From the NCBI GenBank assembly GCA_016218765.1, contig JACRCZ010000103.1, forward strand, positions 62,001-126,000: DNA of 64,000 nucleotides. Direction: 5' to 3'. The DNA is from Deltaproteobacteria bacterium. GTDB taxonomy: Bacteria; Myxococcota_A; Polyangia; DRWM01; JAAZOP01. The notes beneath the pieces are model-generated. The model was not told the DNA's origin, made no database searches, and saw only the letters and a list, made by a program, of their open reading frames with translations. Both the position numbers and the translations under genes were made by a program. Shown piece by piece: positions 8,051 to 16,945 of the stretch (position 1 is the stretch's first letter; the number at the start of each line of letters is the position of its first letter).

Positions 8051-9034
8051 ATGCTCGTGACGCTCATGGAACCGTCCGGCCGTTCCGTCGGCCGTGTGCT
8101 GTCGGCCCTCGCCCTGCTCCTGGGGCTCTCCTGCCATGACGCCGCGTTCCCGGGTCGGCTCGACGCGAGCGATCCGGACGGTGGCGGGGACGGCGGCGGG
8201 AACGACGCGGCCGTCGCCGTCGACGAGGCGCTGTTCCAGGAGGCGTTGGCGCTCTACGACGGCGCGCTCTATCCCGGGGCGCTGGCGAAGTTCGAGGAGC
8301 TGCTGGCGGGGTACCCGGACTCCCGGCGCCACGACAACGCGGGGTACCTGGCCGGGCGGTGCCGCTACGCGCTGTTCGACTACGCCGGGGCCATCGCCGC
8401 CTTCGCGGAGCTGCAGCGCTCGCACCCCGCCTCGCCCTTCACCGACGAGGCCCGGTACTTCTCCGGGAGGTCGCGGCTGGCGCTGGCCGACTACGTGGGA
8501 GCCCTCGAGGACTTTCGGGCGGCCGTCGTGGCGGACCCTGCCGGCGTTTATGCCGACAACGCCGACTACTACGTCGGACGGACGTGCTACGAGGCGGGCG
8601 ATCTCGCGACCGCGGTCGTCGAGCTGGGCCGTTTCGAGGTCGAGCGCCCCGCAAGCACATTCCTCGACAATGCGCGCTACTACCTGGGACGATCGTACTT
8701 CGACCAGCGGAGCTACACGGCGGCGCTCGGACCGCTGGAGCGCGTGCGGCTGGCGCCCGAGTCGACGTATCTCGACGACGCGACGTACTACCTCGGCCGA
8801 TCGCACTACGCGCTGGCCGAGCGGCAGGCCGCGCTGGTCGAGTTCGACCGGCTGCTCGCCGACTTCGCGGCGAGCCAGTATCTGGACAACGCGCTGTACT
8901 ACGAGGTTCGCATCGCCCGGGACGACGGCGACTGCGCCGCGGCGCGGGTCGTGCTCGAGGAGTTGGCGGCCCGTTTCCCCGGAAGCCCCTACGTGGCCCG
9001 GGCTCAGTCCTACCTGGTGGCCGGCGGATGTTGA
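8051..9034 (+). CDS. TPR-like outer-membrane lipoprotein (tol-pal YbgF/BamD-like repeats)
   Basis: 327 residues. Signal peptide with a hydrophobic core and the lipobox-like LGLSC (Cys28), followed by a Gly/Asp-rich linker. Residues 60-325 contain seven repeats of about 37 residues with the recurring signature DNARYYLGRSYF or DDATYYLGRSHY. This is the 'outer membrane protein assembly lipoprotein / YbgF' style of TPR, which usually binds peptidoglycan-linked or beta-barrel proteins. It lies 13 bases after the larger TPR gene and overlaps the next gene by seven bases. It probably docks the operon's complex to the outer membrane. Confidence 0.75.
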   Translation: MLVTLMEPSGRSVGRVLSALALLLGLSCHDAAFPGRLDASDPDGGGDGGGNDAAVAVDEALFQEALALYDGALYPGALAKFEELLAGYPDSRRHDNAGYLAGRCRYALFDYAGAIAAFAELQRSHPASPFTDEARYFSGRSRLALADYVGALEDFRAAVVADPAGVYADNADYYVGRTCYEAGDLATAVVELGRFEVERPASTFLDNARYYLGRSYFDQRSYTAALGPLERVRLAPESTYLDDATYYLGRSHYALAERQAALVEFDRLLADFAASQYLDNALYYEVRIARDDGDCAAARVVLEELAARFPGSPYVARAQSYLVAGGC

Positions 9035-10335
9035 CCAACGACCTTCCGCACCCCTCGCCGCAGGCGAAGGTACTGTCGACTCCCGACCAGCGCCTCGCGT
9101 TCCGGACGCCCCGGACGCTGTTGCTGGTCGTCGTCCTGGCCTGCGCGCGCGCCGCGCCGGCGGAGACCACGACCGACTGGGACCTGGCCGCGGCCCTGGA
9201 GGCCGGCGGCATGCTGGGCTACCGCTCGGTCGCGCGCGACATGGCGACGGCCGGCGCGTCGCTGGACGTCGAGCCGTCCGTGGCGATCGACGACTGGCGG
9301 CTGAGGGTGCCGGCCGAGCTATCGATGCGCGAGACGTGGCCGACATCGCTGGCGGAGCTGCGCTCCGAGCTGCGACTGGCCGTCGAGTGGCGCCGGGACA
9401 GTCGGCTGCGGATCGGGCTCGAAGGCGGGGCACGGCTGGTCCTGCGGCCGGGTTGGCCGGACCCCTACCAGCCGCAGGCGGACGGCACGCTCGCCCGCAG
9501 CGATCGGCACTCCTACGTCCGGCCGGTCGCGGAGGCGACGATCGCGGGGATCCCGGTGCGCCATCACCACGCCCGGCTGGTGTACGGGTACGCCTACTCG
9601 GACTACCGGGAGGACGGGGACTACGACCCGCTGCAGTACCCCGACCACCTCGCGCCCGCGGACAACGAGCGGCACTCGGTGCGGGCCGTCTGGCACTGGC
9701 TCGACGGCGGCTGGCGGGTCGGCGGCGAGGTGGATGCCTCGTGGACCGCGTACCGGAGCGCGTACGCGAGGGATGCCGGCACGGGGGCGACCCATGCCGG
9801 TCCGGGCGGTGCCTCGCCCAACCCCTTGCTGGAGCTGTGGTCGGTCGAGCCGGCGGTCGACGCCCGCGTGGAGCTGCTGGACGGCGTCCTGACGCTGCGC
9901 CTGGGCTACGGCCACCCGTTCGTCATCGATGCCTTCCAGGGTTACGGCTCGTACCAGGGTCCTCACGTGTCGGCCGGCATCGAGGTCCGCCCGCTGCCCG
10001 GGCTGGAGATCGTGGCGGAGGCGGACCTCGAGTGGCGGTTCTACGGCGAGGGCGGGTACGCGGCGGGCGGCGACCACCCGCCGCTGGACGACGGCAGCTC
10101 GCGGACCGACCATCGCTACCGCCCCCGGATCGAGCTGCGCTACGCGCTGACCGAGGGGCTGAGCCTGACCGGCGCCGGCGAGTACCTCGCCCGGCGCACC
10201 AACTATCCGGACTACGTGCCCGGTGTGTTCCCCGCCTCCCGATCCTACGCCATCGACTGGGACTACGACGACTGGCTGGTGCTGGCCGGCCTGGAGTACC
10301 GTGTCCCGGGCCACGCTTCCGACGCCGACGAGTGA
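9028..10335 (+). CDS. probable outer-membrane beta-barrel protein
   Basis: 435 residues. A long n-region is followed by a hydrophobic signal (LLLVVVLACARAAPA, near residues 32-47). The mature part is made of alternating amphipathic strands with many Tyr/Trp and Arg/Asp (SVRAVWHWLDGGWRVGGEVDASW, split by short loops), ending in a strand with an aromatic residue (LVLAGLEYRV). This is the composition of Gram-negative outer-membrane barrels, but I cannot assign a family. An alternative start closer to the signal peptide is possible. As last gene of the transglutaminase/ATP-grasp/TPR operon it could be the pore or the modified substrate. Confidence 0.6.
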   Translation: MLTNDLPHPSPQAKVLSTPDQRLAFRTPRTLLLVVVLACARAAPAETTTDWDLAAALEAGGMLGYRSVARDMATAGASLDVEPSVAIDDWRLRVPAELSMRETWPTSLAELRSELRLAVEWRRDSRLRIGLEGGARLVLRPGWPDPYQPQADGTLARSDRHSYVRPVAEATIAGIPVRHHHARLVYGYAYSDYREDGDYDPLQYPDHLAPADNERHSVRAVWHWLDGGWRVGGEVDASWTAYRSAYARDAGTGATHAGPGGASPNPLLELWSVEPAVDARVELLDGVLTLRLGYGHPFVIDAFQGYGSYQGPHVSAGIEVRPLPGLEIVAEADLEWRFYGEGGYAAGGDHPPLDDGSSRTDHRYRPRIELRYALTEGLSLTGAGEYLARRTNYPDYVPGVFPASRSYAIDWDYDDWLVLAGLEYRVPGHASDADE

Positions 10336-10403
10336 CGCGATCCCGCCGGGCGGGACGCGGGCTGCCCGCGGCGGCCGGATGTCCCGCCGCGGACACCTTG
10401 CCA

Positions 10404-10421
10404 GTCGCCAAGCTTGGCGAC
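10404..10421. promoter_or_regulatory. 18-bp perfect palindrome upstream of the large lipoprotein gene
   Basis: GTCGCCAAGCTTGGCGAC is perfectly self-complementary with no loop, so it is more like a dimeric-regulator operator than a terminator, though it could also end the preceding operon. It lies 69 bases after the barrel gene and 176 bases before the next start. The rest of this 261-base gap shows no gene. Confidence 0.4.
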
Positions 10422-10596
10422 ATTTGAAGTCGACAACTGTCCGTGGACGACCGGGTGCGAGGGGAGGACGGCGGCGATCTCGCGGCAAGCCGCGTGATTG
10501 CGCGTGCTCCCGGGCGTCGCCGGCGTTGGCCCGGCCCTCGCAAAGTCCCGGGCGTCCTCCCCGACGCTGAGCGGGGAAGGGAGGGAAGGTGGCCGC

Positions 10597-13500
10597 ATGA
10601 AAAACTCACGAATCAGGATTCTCTCGAACCGGTTCCGGCTGGGGATCGCGCTGGTCATCGCGAGCGTCGTCGGGTGCACGACATCCACGACGGAGGGCCC
10701 GCCCCAGGTCGGCGCCAGGCTGGATCCGCCGACGCAGGCGTTCGCCGGCGCGCCCAGCCTGACGGTGAGCGTCGTGGACGAGACGGGGGCGCCCGTTGCC
10801 GGGTGGCGCTGGCTGCTCGAGGAGGACGTCTCGTACGACGTCAAGCCCGGCGTGCCGGCGACGGACAGCCCGGGCGTCAGCATCCACAAGAGCCACGCGC
10901 CGACGCTGGCGAGTGGCGACACGGACGCCGACTCGGCGACGATTCCGATTCCGGACGATCGGCGCAGCTTCCTCTCCGTGCTGCCCAAGGCGCACGGGTG
11001 GCAGATGGGCAGTGCGAACATCCTGCCGGGGCAGACTGCGGCGACGGTGATCGTGCACACGCCGCCGTTGCCCACGGCGCAGATCAAGGTGTACGCCTTC
11101 GAGGACAACAGTCCGCTGAACAGTGCGCCCGACATCCCCGCGGAGCTGCCGCTCGAGGGGTTCACCGTGACAATCTCGGAGCAGGCCGGCCAGCAGATGA
11201 TGGACGCGTTCGGCAACCCCATCGGCACCACCTACGCGACGGACGGCGCCGGCGGATTCCTTCTGGACGCGGACGGCGCGCCGGTCGTGGACATGATGGG
11301 CGAGGGGTACGTGCTGACGAACGTGAGCGGCGAAGCGACGATCAAGTACCTCAACCCCGGCAAGTACGCGATCCTGGTGACCCCGCCGGTCGGCTCGGGC
11401 TGGGTGCAGACGAGCACGCTGGAGGGTTCGCAGGTGATCGACGCCTGGGTCGGCCACGCGGAGCCGCCGTGGCTGGTGGAGCTGGGCTGGTTCCTGTGGC
11501 ACGGCTTCTTCGGCTTCGTCCAGCCGACGGAGCTGCCCGCGACCGGCGGGGCCGCGGGGACGATCTCGGGCAAGACGCATTACGTCCACGAGAACCGTCC
11601 CCCGATCGGGCGCGGCAACTGGGTCGCCGGCCCGATCCCCAACGCGTGGGTGGCGCTGAACGATCTCTCCGGCTCGGACCAGATGGTCTATGCCGGACCG
11701 TGCGCCGAGGACGGGTCGTTCACGATCGAGAACGTGCCGCCCGGGACGTGGCAGCTCGTTACGTTCGACTACTCGCTCGACGCCATCATCGACTTCCGCA
11801 CGGTCGTCATGCCGGAGGGCGGGGCCGCGATCGACCTCGGGGAGATCGGGGCGTTCGGTTGGTTCGGCAACCTGGAAGGAACCGTGTTCAACGACCTGGA
11901 CTTCGACGGCATGAAGGACGCCGGCGAGATGGGGATTCCGGGTGCCGGGATCAACCTGCGCTTCACCGACGGCTCGATCTACCAGGCCACCGGCACGGAC
12001 GACGAGGGCCGCTACGAGCTGAGCGAGATCTTCCCGTTCTTCCAGTGGCTGATCGTCGAGGTCGACTTCGCGCGCTTCAAGTCGACGGGAGCGACGTCCA
12101 TCGTCGATGACGGCGGAGAGGTCGCTCCGGGCGAGGTGCTCACCCCGCAGGCCCAGCCCGAGAACGGCGGCCTGGGCTGGCGGACCGAGGTCGGCTCGCA
12201 CCCGGCCGAGATCCTGCTGGAAGGCATGATGCTCTTCGCCGGACAGACCAACCGCATCGACTGGGGCAAGGCGGCCTACGGGTCGGGCGAGAACGGGGGC
12301 ATCGCCGGGATCACCTACTACGCGGTGACCCGGGCGGAGAACGACCCCCACCTGGCGGCGATGGAGGAGTGGGAGCCCGGCGTTCCGCGCGTGCAGGTCG
12401 AGCTGTACCAGGACCTGGAGTTCGACGGCGCGATCGACGATCTCGACGGCGACGGCCTCCCGACCCGGGCGGACGTGGACAACTTCCCGTTCGGCTGGCG
12501 CGACGCCGGTGCTCCCGGCCCCGAGGACTGGGACCGCGACGGCGACGGCACGTTCGATCCCGGCGACGCGCTCCAGATCGTGACCACGGACTCGTGGGAC
12601 GACAACCTGCCGACCGGGTGCCCCGGGGATCCGCAGTTCGTGCACGGCTCGCCGGTGCTCGATTGCGCCGAGACGATCTCGACCTGGAACCAGGTCCGGC
12701 CGGGCCTCTTCGACGGCGGCTACGCGTTCGCCTCGTACTTCCCCGGCGGCATCGTCGCCGGCGGCGTCGAGACGATGCCGATTCCGACCGGCTACTACAT
12801 CGTCGGCGCGAGCCCTCCGCCCGGGTACGAGATCGCCAAGGAGGAGGACAAGAACGTCGACTTCGGCGAGGAGATCATCCCGTTCGAGTTCAAGAACGAC
12901 CCGGTGCTGGGTCCGCCGGTTTGCGTGGGCGAGGGCCACCTCGTTCCGCCCGAGCTGACGCTGTTCCCGGGCGTGGAGACCGAGTCGGCCGGGCTGACGC
13001 TGCCGCTGTGCGACCTCAAGCAGGTTCGCATCACGGAGGGCCGCAACGCCGCGGCCGACTTCCCGATGTTCACGGCAGTGCCCAAGGCCGGGCGGGTGTT
13101 CGGCATGGTCCGCAACGACCTCGCGCTGACCTTCGACCCGAACAACCCGATCTTCCGCGACAACCTCGCGCCGGCGTGGATGCCGATCGCGATGAACGAC
13201 TGGACGGGGATGGAGATCTCGCGCTTCTACACCGACGAGTTCGGCCACTACACGGCGCTCGTCCCGTCCACGTACGGCATCAACGCGCCCGCGCCCTCCG
13301 GCGTGGCGCCCAACGTCCTGGAGATCTGCGTCAACGACCCGGGACCGGTGGAGGATCCCGAGAACCCCGGGCAGTGGATCCAGGACCCGTGGTTCAACCC
13401 GGCGTACGCGCCGATGTGCCTCAAGTTCCAGTACTACCCAGGCAAGCAGACTCCGCTGGACACGCCGGTGATCCCGATCGCCGCGTTCGCCCACAACACC

Positions 13501-15675
13501 GGACGCCTCGACTGCGAGCCGCAGGACCACGTGCCGATGGTCGCCGAGGTTTCGGACCCCGACGGCGGCGGGCCGTACCTGCCCTCGCTCCCCGGGACGC
13601 TGGTCATCAAGTCGCGCGGTCTGGTCGCGGTGCCCAACCCCGACTACGACCCGGCGGATCCGCTGAGCGCGCCGCTGATCGATCGCGATTTCGGCTTCGG
13701 CGCGGACGGCACGGTGACCATCGGCGGCGAGGAGATGACGGTCACGAGCTGGTCGCCGGCCCAGATCGAGATCGATGTTCCGGTCGGCACGACCACGGGC
13801 CAGCTCCTGGTGACCCGTTCCGACAACGGGCTGGTCTCGCCCACCGGCATCACCGTCCAGATCGGGACCTCCGGCGTCTCGAGCGTCATCCGCGTGGCGT
13901 CGGGCGGGTCAATCCAGGACGCGATCGATGCCGCGCCCGCCAACGCCCTCATCCTCGTCGAGCCGGGCGTGTACCGGGAGAACCTCATCGTCTACAAGCC
14001 GCTCAAGCTGCAGGGCTACGGTCCGTTCTCGACGATCCTCGAGGCCGGGCTGCTCACGCCGCCGCAGCAGGCGGAGTGGGACGTGCTGCTGCAATCGCTG
14101 GTTGACGACGGATCGATCGAGCTGCTTCCCGGACAGCTCGACGTCGTGGCGATCCCCGGCGAGGGCGTCGACCCGCCGCAGGTGCGGTTCTTCTCCGAGA
14201 AGGGCGGCGGCATCTTCGTCAGCTTCGCCTCGTCGGCGGCGGTGAGCGGGACGACGCCGCCGCGGATCGACGGCCTGCAAATCGCGGGCGCGCAGCACGG
14301 CAGCGGCATCTTCATCAACTCGTACGTGCGCGACCTGCAGCTCGCCAACCTCCGGGTGTACCGCAACCAGGGCAACTTCGGCGGCGGCATCCGGGCCGGC
14401 ACGCCGTCCCTCATCGATCCCGCGACCGGCGACTTCGTGAGCGCCGAGAACCCGCGGCTCAACATCCATCACAGCCTGATCACCGGCAACGGCGGCATCG
14501 ACGGCGGCGGCGGCGTCACGCTGTTCAACGGCAGCGACGACTACACGATCGCCGACAACTTCATCTGCGGCAACATGACCGTGCTCTACGGCGGCGGCAT
14601 CGACCACTTCGGCCGGAGCGACGGGGGAACCATCGCGCGCAACCAGATCCTGTCCAACCAGAGCTTTGACGAGGGCGGCGGGATCATCGTCGCCGGCGAG
14701 CTGGCGCTTCCCGGCGGCAGCGGCCTCACCCCGGGGTCCGGCTCGGTGGTCATCGACTCCAACACCATCGTGGGCAACATGGGCGGCGACGACGGCGGCG
14801 GCATCCGGCTGCTGATGGTCAACGGCGAGGACGTCGCCGCGGCTCCGGCCGACCCGGGCCTGTGGTGGGAGATCGACATCCTCAACAACGTGATCGCCAA
14901 CAACGTGAGCTGGGACGCGGGCGGCGGGATCTCCATGGACGACGCCGCGCGGGTGTTCCTGCTCAACACGACGGTTGCCCACAACGACGCGACATCGACC
15001 GCGGTGGACGCGTTCGGACCGTGCGTTCCGAACGTGCCCCCGGGGACCGTGTGCCCGAACGAGCTGGAGGGCGGCGGCTTGTCGACTTCGGTGCCGCAGG
15101 TCGGCGGGATCCATGCGCGGGCGCACAGCACCGCGTTGCAGGCCGCGTTCGATCCCTCGGTCGCGCAGACCTTCGCCGACCCCTTCTTCGAGGACTGCAT
15201 CATCTGGCAGAACCGGTCGTTCTGGTGGGACGCTGCGGCCAACTGGCCGTACGGCGGCCTGGGTCCCGACATCGCCGGGGGCGACGCCCCGTACTACTGG
15301 GACATGGCGGTGGTCGGGACGGCGGGACCGGAGTTCCTCTCGCCGCTGTACAGCATCCTGACCGACACCGCGTATCCGGGCGGCGGCGGGTCGTACGATG
15401 CCAGCAACGAGGCGGTCGACCCCGAATTCGTGGACGGTTCCTACTTCAACTCCTACCTCGCCTCCTCCAAGGGGGCGGCGATGGGGAACTTCGTGATGAC
15501 GACGTTCCAGCTCCCCGGGTCGCACGGGGACTACCACATCGGCGGCGGCTCGCCGGCGATCAACCTGGGCGACGGCGCCTGGCTCGGGACCTTCCCGGAG
15601 CTGGGCGACGACGTGGACGGCGAGGGCCGTCCGTTCGCCGGCGGCGTGGATTCCGGCGCCGACGAGAGGCACTAG
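10597..15675 (+). CDS. giant surface lipoprotein: SdrD B-like domain plus right-handed beta-helix
   Basis: 1,692 residues from an ATG with a good SD (GGAAGG). Signal peptide and lipobox VVGC (Cys about 27). Order: Pro/Ser linker; several beta-sandwich or prealbumin-like domains; an SdrD B-like domain near 426-495 (VFNDLDFDGMKDAGE, with calcium-loop Asp residues); further such domains with DLDGDGLP and DRDGDGTFDPGD loops; an IPT/TIG-like strand region near 1015-1090; then a pectate-lyase-type parallel beta-helix from about 1098 to 1650 that opens with SIQDAIDAAPANALILVEPG. No catalytic residues of a known lyase are evident. Two copper-oxidase genes follow directly, only 2-38 bases away depending on the start used, so it may anchor or present the oxidases at the surface. 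Confidence 0.75.
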   Translation: MKNSRIRILSNRFRLGIALVIASVVGCTTSTTEGPPQVGARLDPPTQAFAGAPSLTVSVVDETGAPVAGWRWLLEEDVSYDVKPGVPATDSPGVSIHKSHAPTLASGDTDADSATIPIPDDRRSFLSVLPKAHGWQMGSANILPGQTAATVIVHTPPLPTAQIKVYAFEDNSPLNSAPDIPAELPLEGFTVTISEQAGQQMMDAFGNPIGTTYATDGAGGFLLDADGAPVVDMMGEGYVLTNVSGEATIKYLNPGKYAILVTPPVGSGWVQTSTLEGSQVIDAWVGHAEPPWLVELGWFLWHGFFGFVQPTELPATGGAAGTISGKTHYVHENRPPIGRGNWVAGPIPNAWVALNDLSGSDQMVYAGPCAEDGSFTIENVPPGTWQLVTFDYSLDAIIDFRTVVMPEGGAAIDLGEIGAFGWFGNLEGTVFNDLDFDGMKDAGEMGIPGAGINLRFTDGSIYQATGTDDEGRYELSEIFPFFQWLIVEVDFARFKSTGATSIVDDGGEVAPGEVLTPQAQPENGGLGWRTEVGSHPAEILLEGMMLFAGQTNRIDWGKAAYGSGENGGIAGITYYAVTRAENDPHLAAMEEWEPGVPRVQVELYQDLEFDGAIDDLDGDGLPTRADVDNFPFGWRDAGAPGPEDWDRDGDGTFDPGDALQIVTTDSWDDNLPTGCPGDPQFVHGSPVLDCAETISTWNQVRPGLFDGGYAFASYFPGGIVAGGVETMPIPTGYYIVGASPPPGYEIAKEEDKNVDFGEEIIPFEFKNDPVLGPPVCVGEGHLVPPELTLFPGVETESAGLTLPLCDLKQVRITEGRNAAADFPMFTAVPKAGRVFGMVRNDLALTFDPNNPIFRDNLAPAWMPIAMNDWTGMEISRFYTDEFGHYTALVPSTYGINAPAPSGVAPNVLEICVNDPGPVEDPENPGQWIQDPWFNPAYAPMCLKFQYYPGKQTPLDTPVIPIAAFAHNTGRLDCEPQDHVPMVAEVSDPDGGGPYLPSLPGTLVIKSRGLVAVPNPDYDPADPLSAPLIDRDFGFGADGTVTIGGEEMTVTSWSPAQIEIDVPVGTTTGQLLVTRSDNGLVSPTGITVQIGTSGVSSVIRVASGGSIQDAIDAAPANALILVEPGVYRENLIVYKPLKLQGYGPFSTILEAGLLTPPQQAEWDVLLQSLVDDGSIELLPGQLDVVAIPGEGVDPPQVRFFSEKGGGIFVSFASSAAVSGTTPPRIDGLQIAGAQHGSGIFINSYVRDLQLANLRVYRNQGNFGGGIRAGTPSLIDPATGDFVSAENPRLNIHHSLITGNGGIDGGGGVTLFNGSDDYTIADNFICGNMTVLYGGGIDHFGRSDGGTIARNQILSNQSFDEGGGIIVAGELALPGGSGLTPGSGSVVIDSNTIVGNMGGDDGGGIRLLMVNGEDVAAAPADPGLWWEIDILNNVIANNVSWDAGGGISMDDAARVFLLNTTVAHNDATSTAVDAFGPCVPNVPPGTVCPNELEGGGLSTSVPQVGGIHARAHSTALQAAFDPSVAQTFADPFFEDCIIWQNRSFWWDAAANWPYGGLGPDIAGGDAPYYWDMAVVGTAGPEFLSPLYSILTDTAYPGGGGSYDASNEAVDPEFVDGSYFNSYLASSKGAAMGNFVMTTFQLPGSHGDYHIGGGSPAINLGDGAWLGTFPELGDDVDGEGRPFAGGVDSGADERH

Positions 15676-15713
15676 CCATGACGCGGGCAAACAACGAGAA
15701 AGGACGGTATCGG

Positions 15714-16919
15714 ATGAACGCAACCAATCGCCACCTTGGCGCGCTCCTGGCGGCCCTGGCGGTGGTCGTGGCCGCCGGGCCGGCCCGCGCCGCGATCTCC
15801 GCCCAGTGTCCCGCCGACACCGACGGGATGGACACCGACGGCGACGGGAATGCCGGCAACGACAACGTGTGCCGGCACCTGATCGCCAGCGACGGCTACG
15901 CCGACATGGCCGACGGACGGCTGCTCTACGTCTTCGGCTTCTCCGAGATCCTCTCCGGCGAGCCGCTGGACATGGCCGTGATGAACCACACGTTGTCCGC
16001 CAACGCCCCGGCTCCCACGATGGCGTTCCGGGAGGGGCAGCGGGTCTACCTGACCTTGAGCAACGCGGGGTTCATGGTCCGCCCGGACCTCTTCGATCCC
16101 CACTCGGTCCACTGGCACGGCTTCCCCAACGCCGCGCCGATCTTCGACGGCATGCCGGATTCGACCGTGACCATCAAGATGGACGCCAGCCAGCCTTACT
16201 TCTACAGCGTCGTGGACCCGGGCACGTACCTCTATCACTGCCACGTCGAGGCGACCGAGCACATCCAGATGGGGATGGTCGGGCAGCTCTACGTCCAGCC
16301 GAAGCAGAACATGCTGCCGGCCGGGACGGTGCTCGGGAGCTTCACCCACCGGCGCGGCCAGAAGTACGGCTACAACGACGGCGACGGCAGCAGCCGCTAC
16401 GACGTCGAGGTCGCGCTGCAGCTCGACTCGTTCGATCCGGACTTCCACGACGCCAGCGAGAGCGTGCAGCCGCTGCCGTTCGCGCTGATGGAGGATCGCT
16501 ACTTCCTGATCAACGGCCGCGGCTATCCGGACACGGTGCGCCGCGGACCGATGCCGAACAGCTTCGACGGCCAGCTCTCGCAGAAGATCGACGCGCAGGT
16601 CCGCGCCCGACGCGGCCAGCGCGTGCTGCTGCGCCTCTCCAACCTCTCGGTGACCGAGCACTTCACGGTCACCCTGCAGGGCATTCCGATGCACGTCGTC
16701 GGCGAGGACGCCCGGCTCCTGCGCGGCCCCACGGGGCTCGATCTGTCCTACGACACGACGTCCGTCACGCTTGGCGGCGGGGAGACCGCGGACGTGATCC
16801 TCGACACGACGGGCGTCGTGCCGGGAACGTACTTCCTGTACACGACGAACCTGAACTTCCTGAGCAACGATGCCGAGGACAACGGCGGGATGATGACCGA
16901 AGTCGTCATCCTGGGCTGA
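15714..16919 (+). CDS. secreted multicopper-oxidase-like protein with HWHG and HCH ligand motifs
   Basis: 401 residues. The ATG at 15714 has an AAGGA site and gives a clean signal peptide (AAGPARAA); an ATG at 15678 would add 12 residues. Residues 80-190 are a cupredoxin domain with HSVHWHG (His133, His135) and YHCHVEATEHIQMGM (His175-Cys176-His177, His183, Met186/188). This is a complete type-1 copper ligand set plus two of the four HxH elements of a trinuclear centre. The second cupredoxin domain (about 255-400) has EHFTVTLQG where laccases have HPFHLHG, so that element is lost. The missing motifs occur in the next gene. Substrate could be a metal ion, phenol or surface polymer; unknown. 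Confidence 0.85.
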   Translation: MNATNRHLGALLAALAVVVAAGPARAAISAQCPADTDGMDTDGDGNAGNDNVCRHLIASDGYADMADGRLLYVFGFSEILSGEPLDMAVMNHTLSANAPAPTMAFREGQRVYLTLSNAGFMVRPDLFDPHSVHWHGFPNAAPIFDGMPDSTVTIKMDASQPYFYSVVDPGTYLYHCHVEATEHIQMGMVGQLYVQPKQNMLPAGTVLGSFTHRRGQKYGYNDGDGSSRYDVEVALQLDSFDPDFHDASESVQPLPFALMEDRYFLINGRGYPDTVRRGPMPNSFDGQLSQKIDAQVRARRGQRVLLRLSNLSVTEHFTVTLQGIPMHVVGEDARLLRGPTGLDLSYDTTSVTLGGGETADVILDTTGVVPGTYFLYTTNLNFLSNDAEDNGGMMTEVVILG

Positions 16920-16945
16920 GACGGGACATGAAGGAGGACCTTGCC

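Noticed and set aside
10606-13530. 974-codon minus-strand ORF opposite the giant lipoprotein
   Set aside because: Composition (His/Arg/Val/Asp-rich with no motif) is that of an antisense shadow; the plus frame has signal peptide, lipobox and domains.
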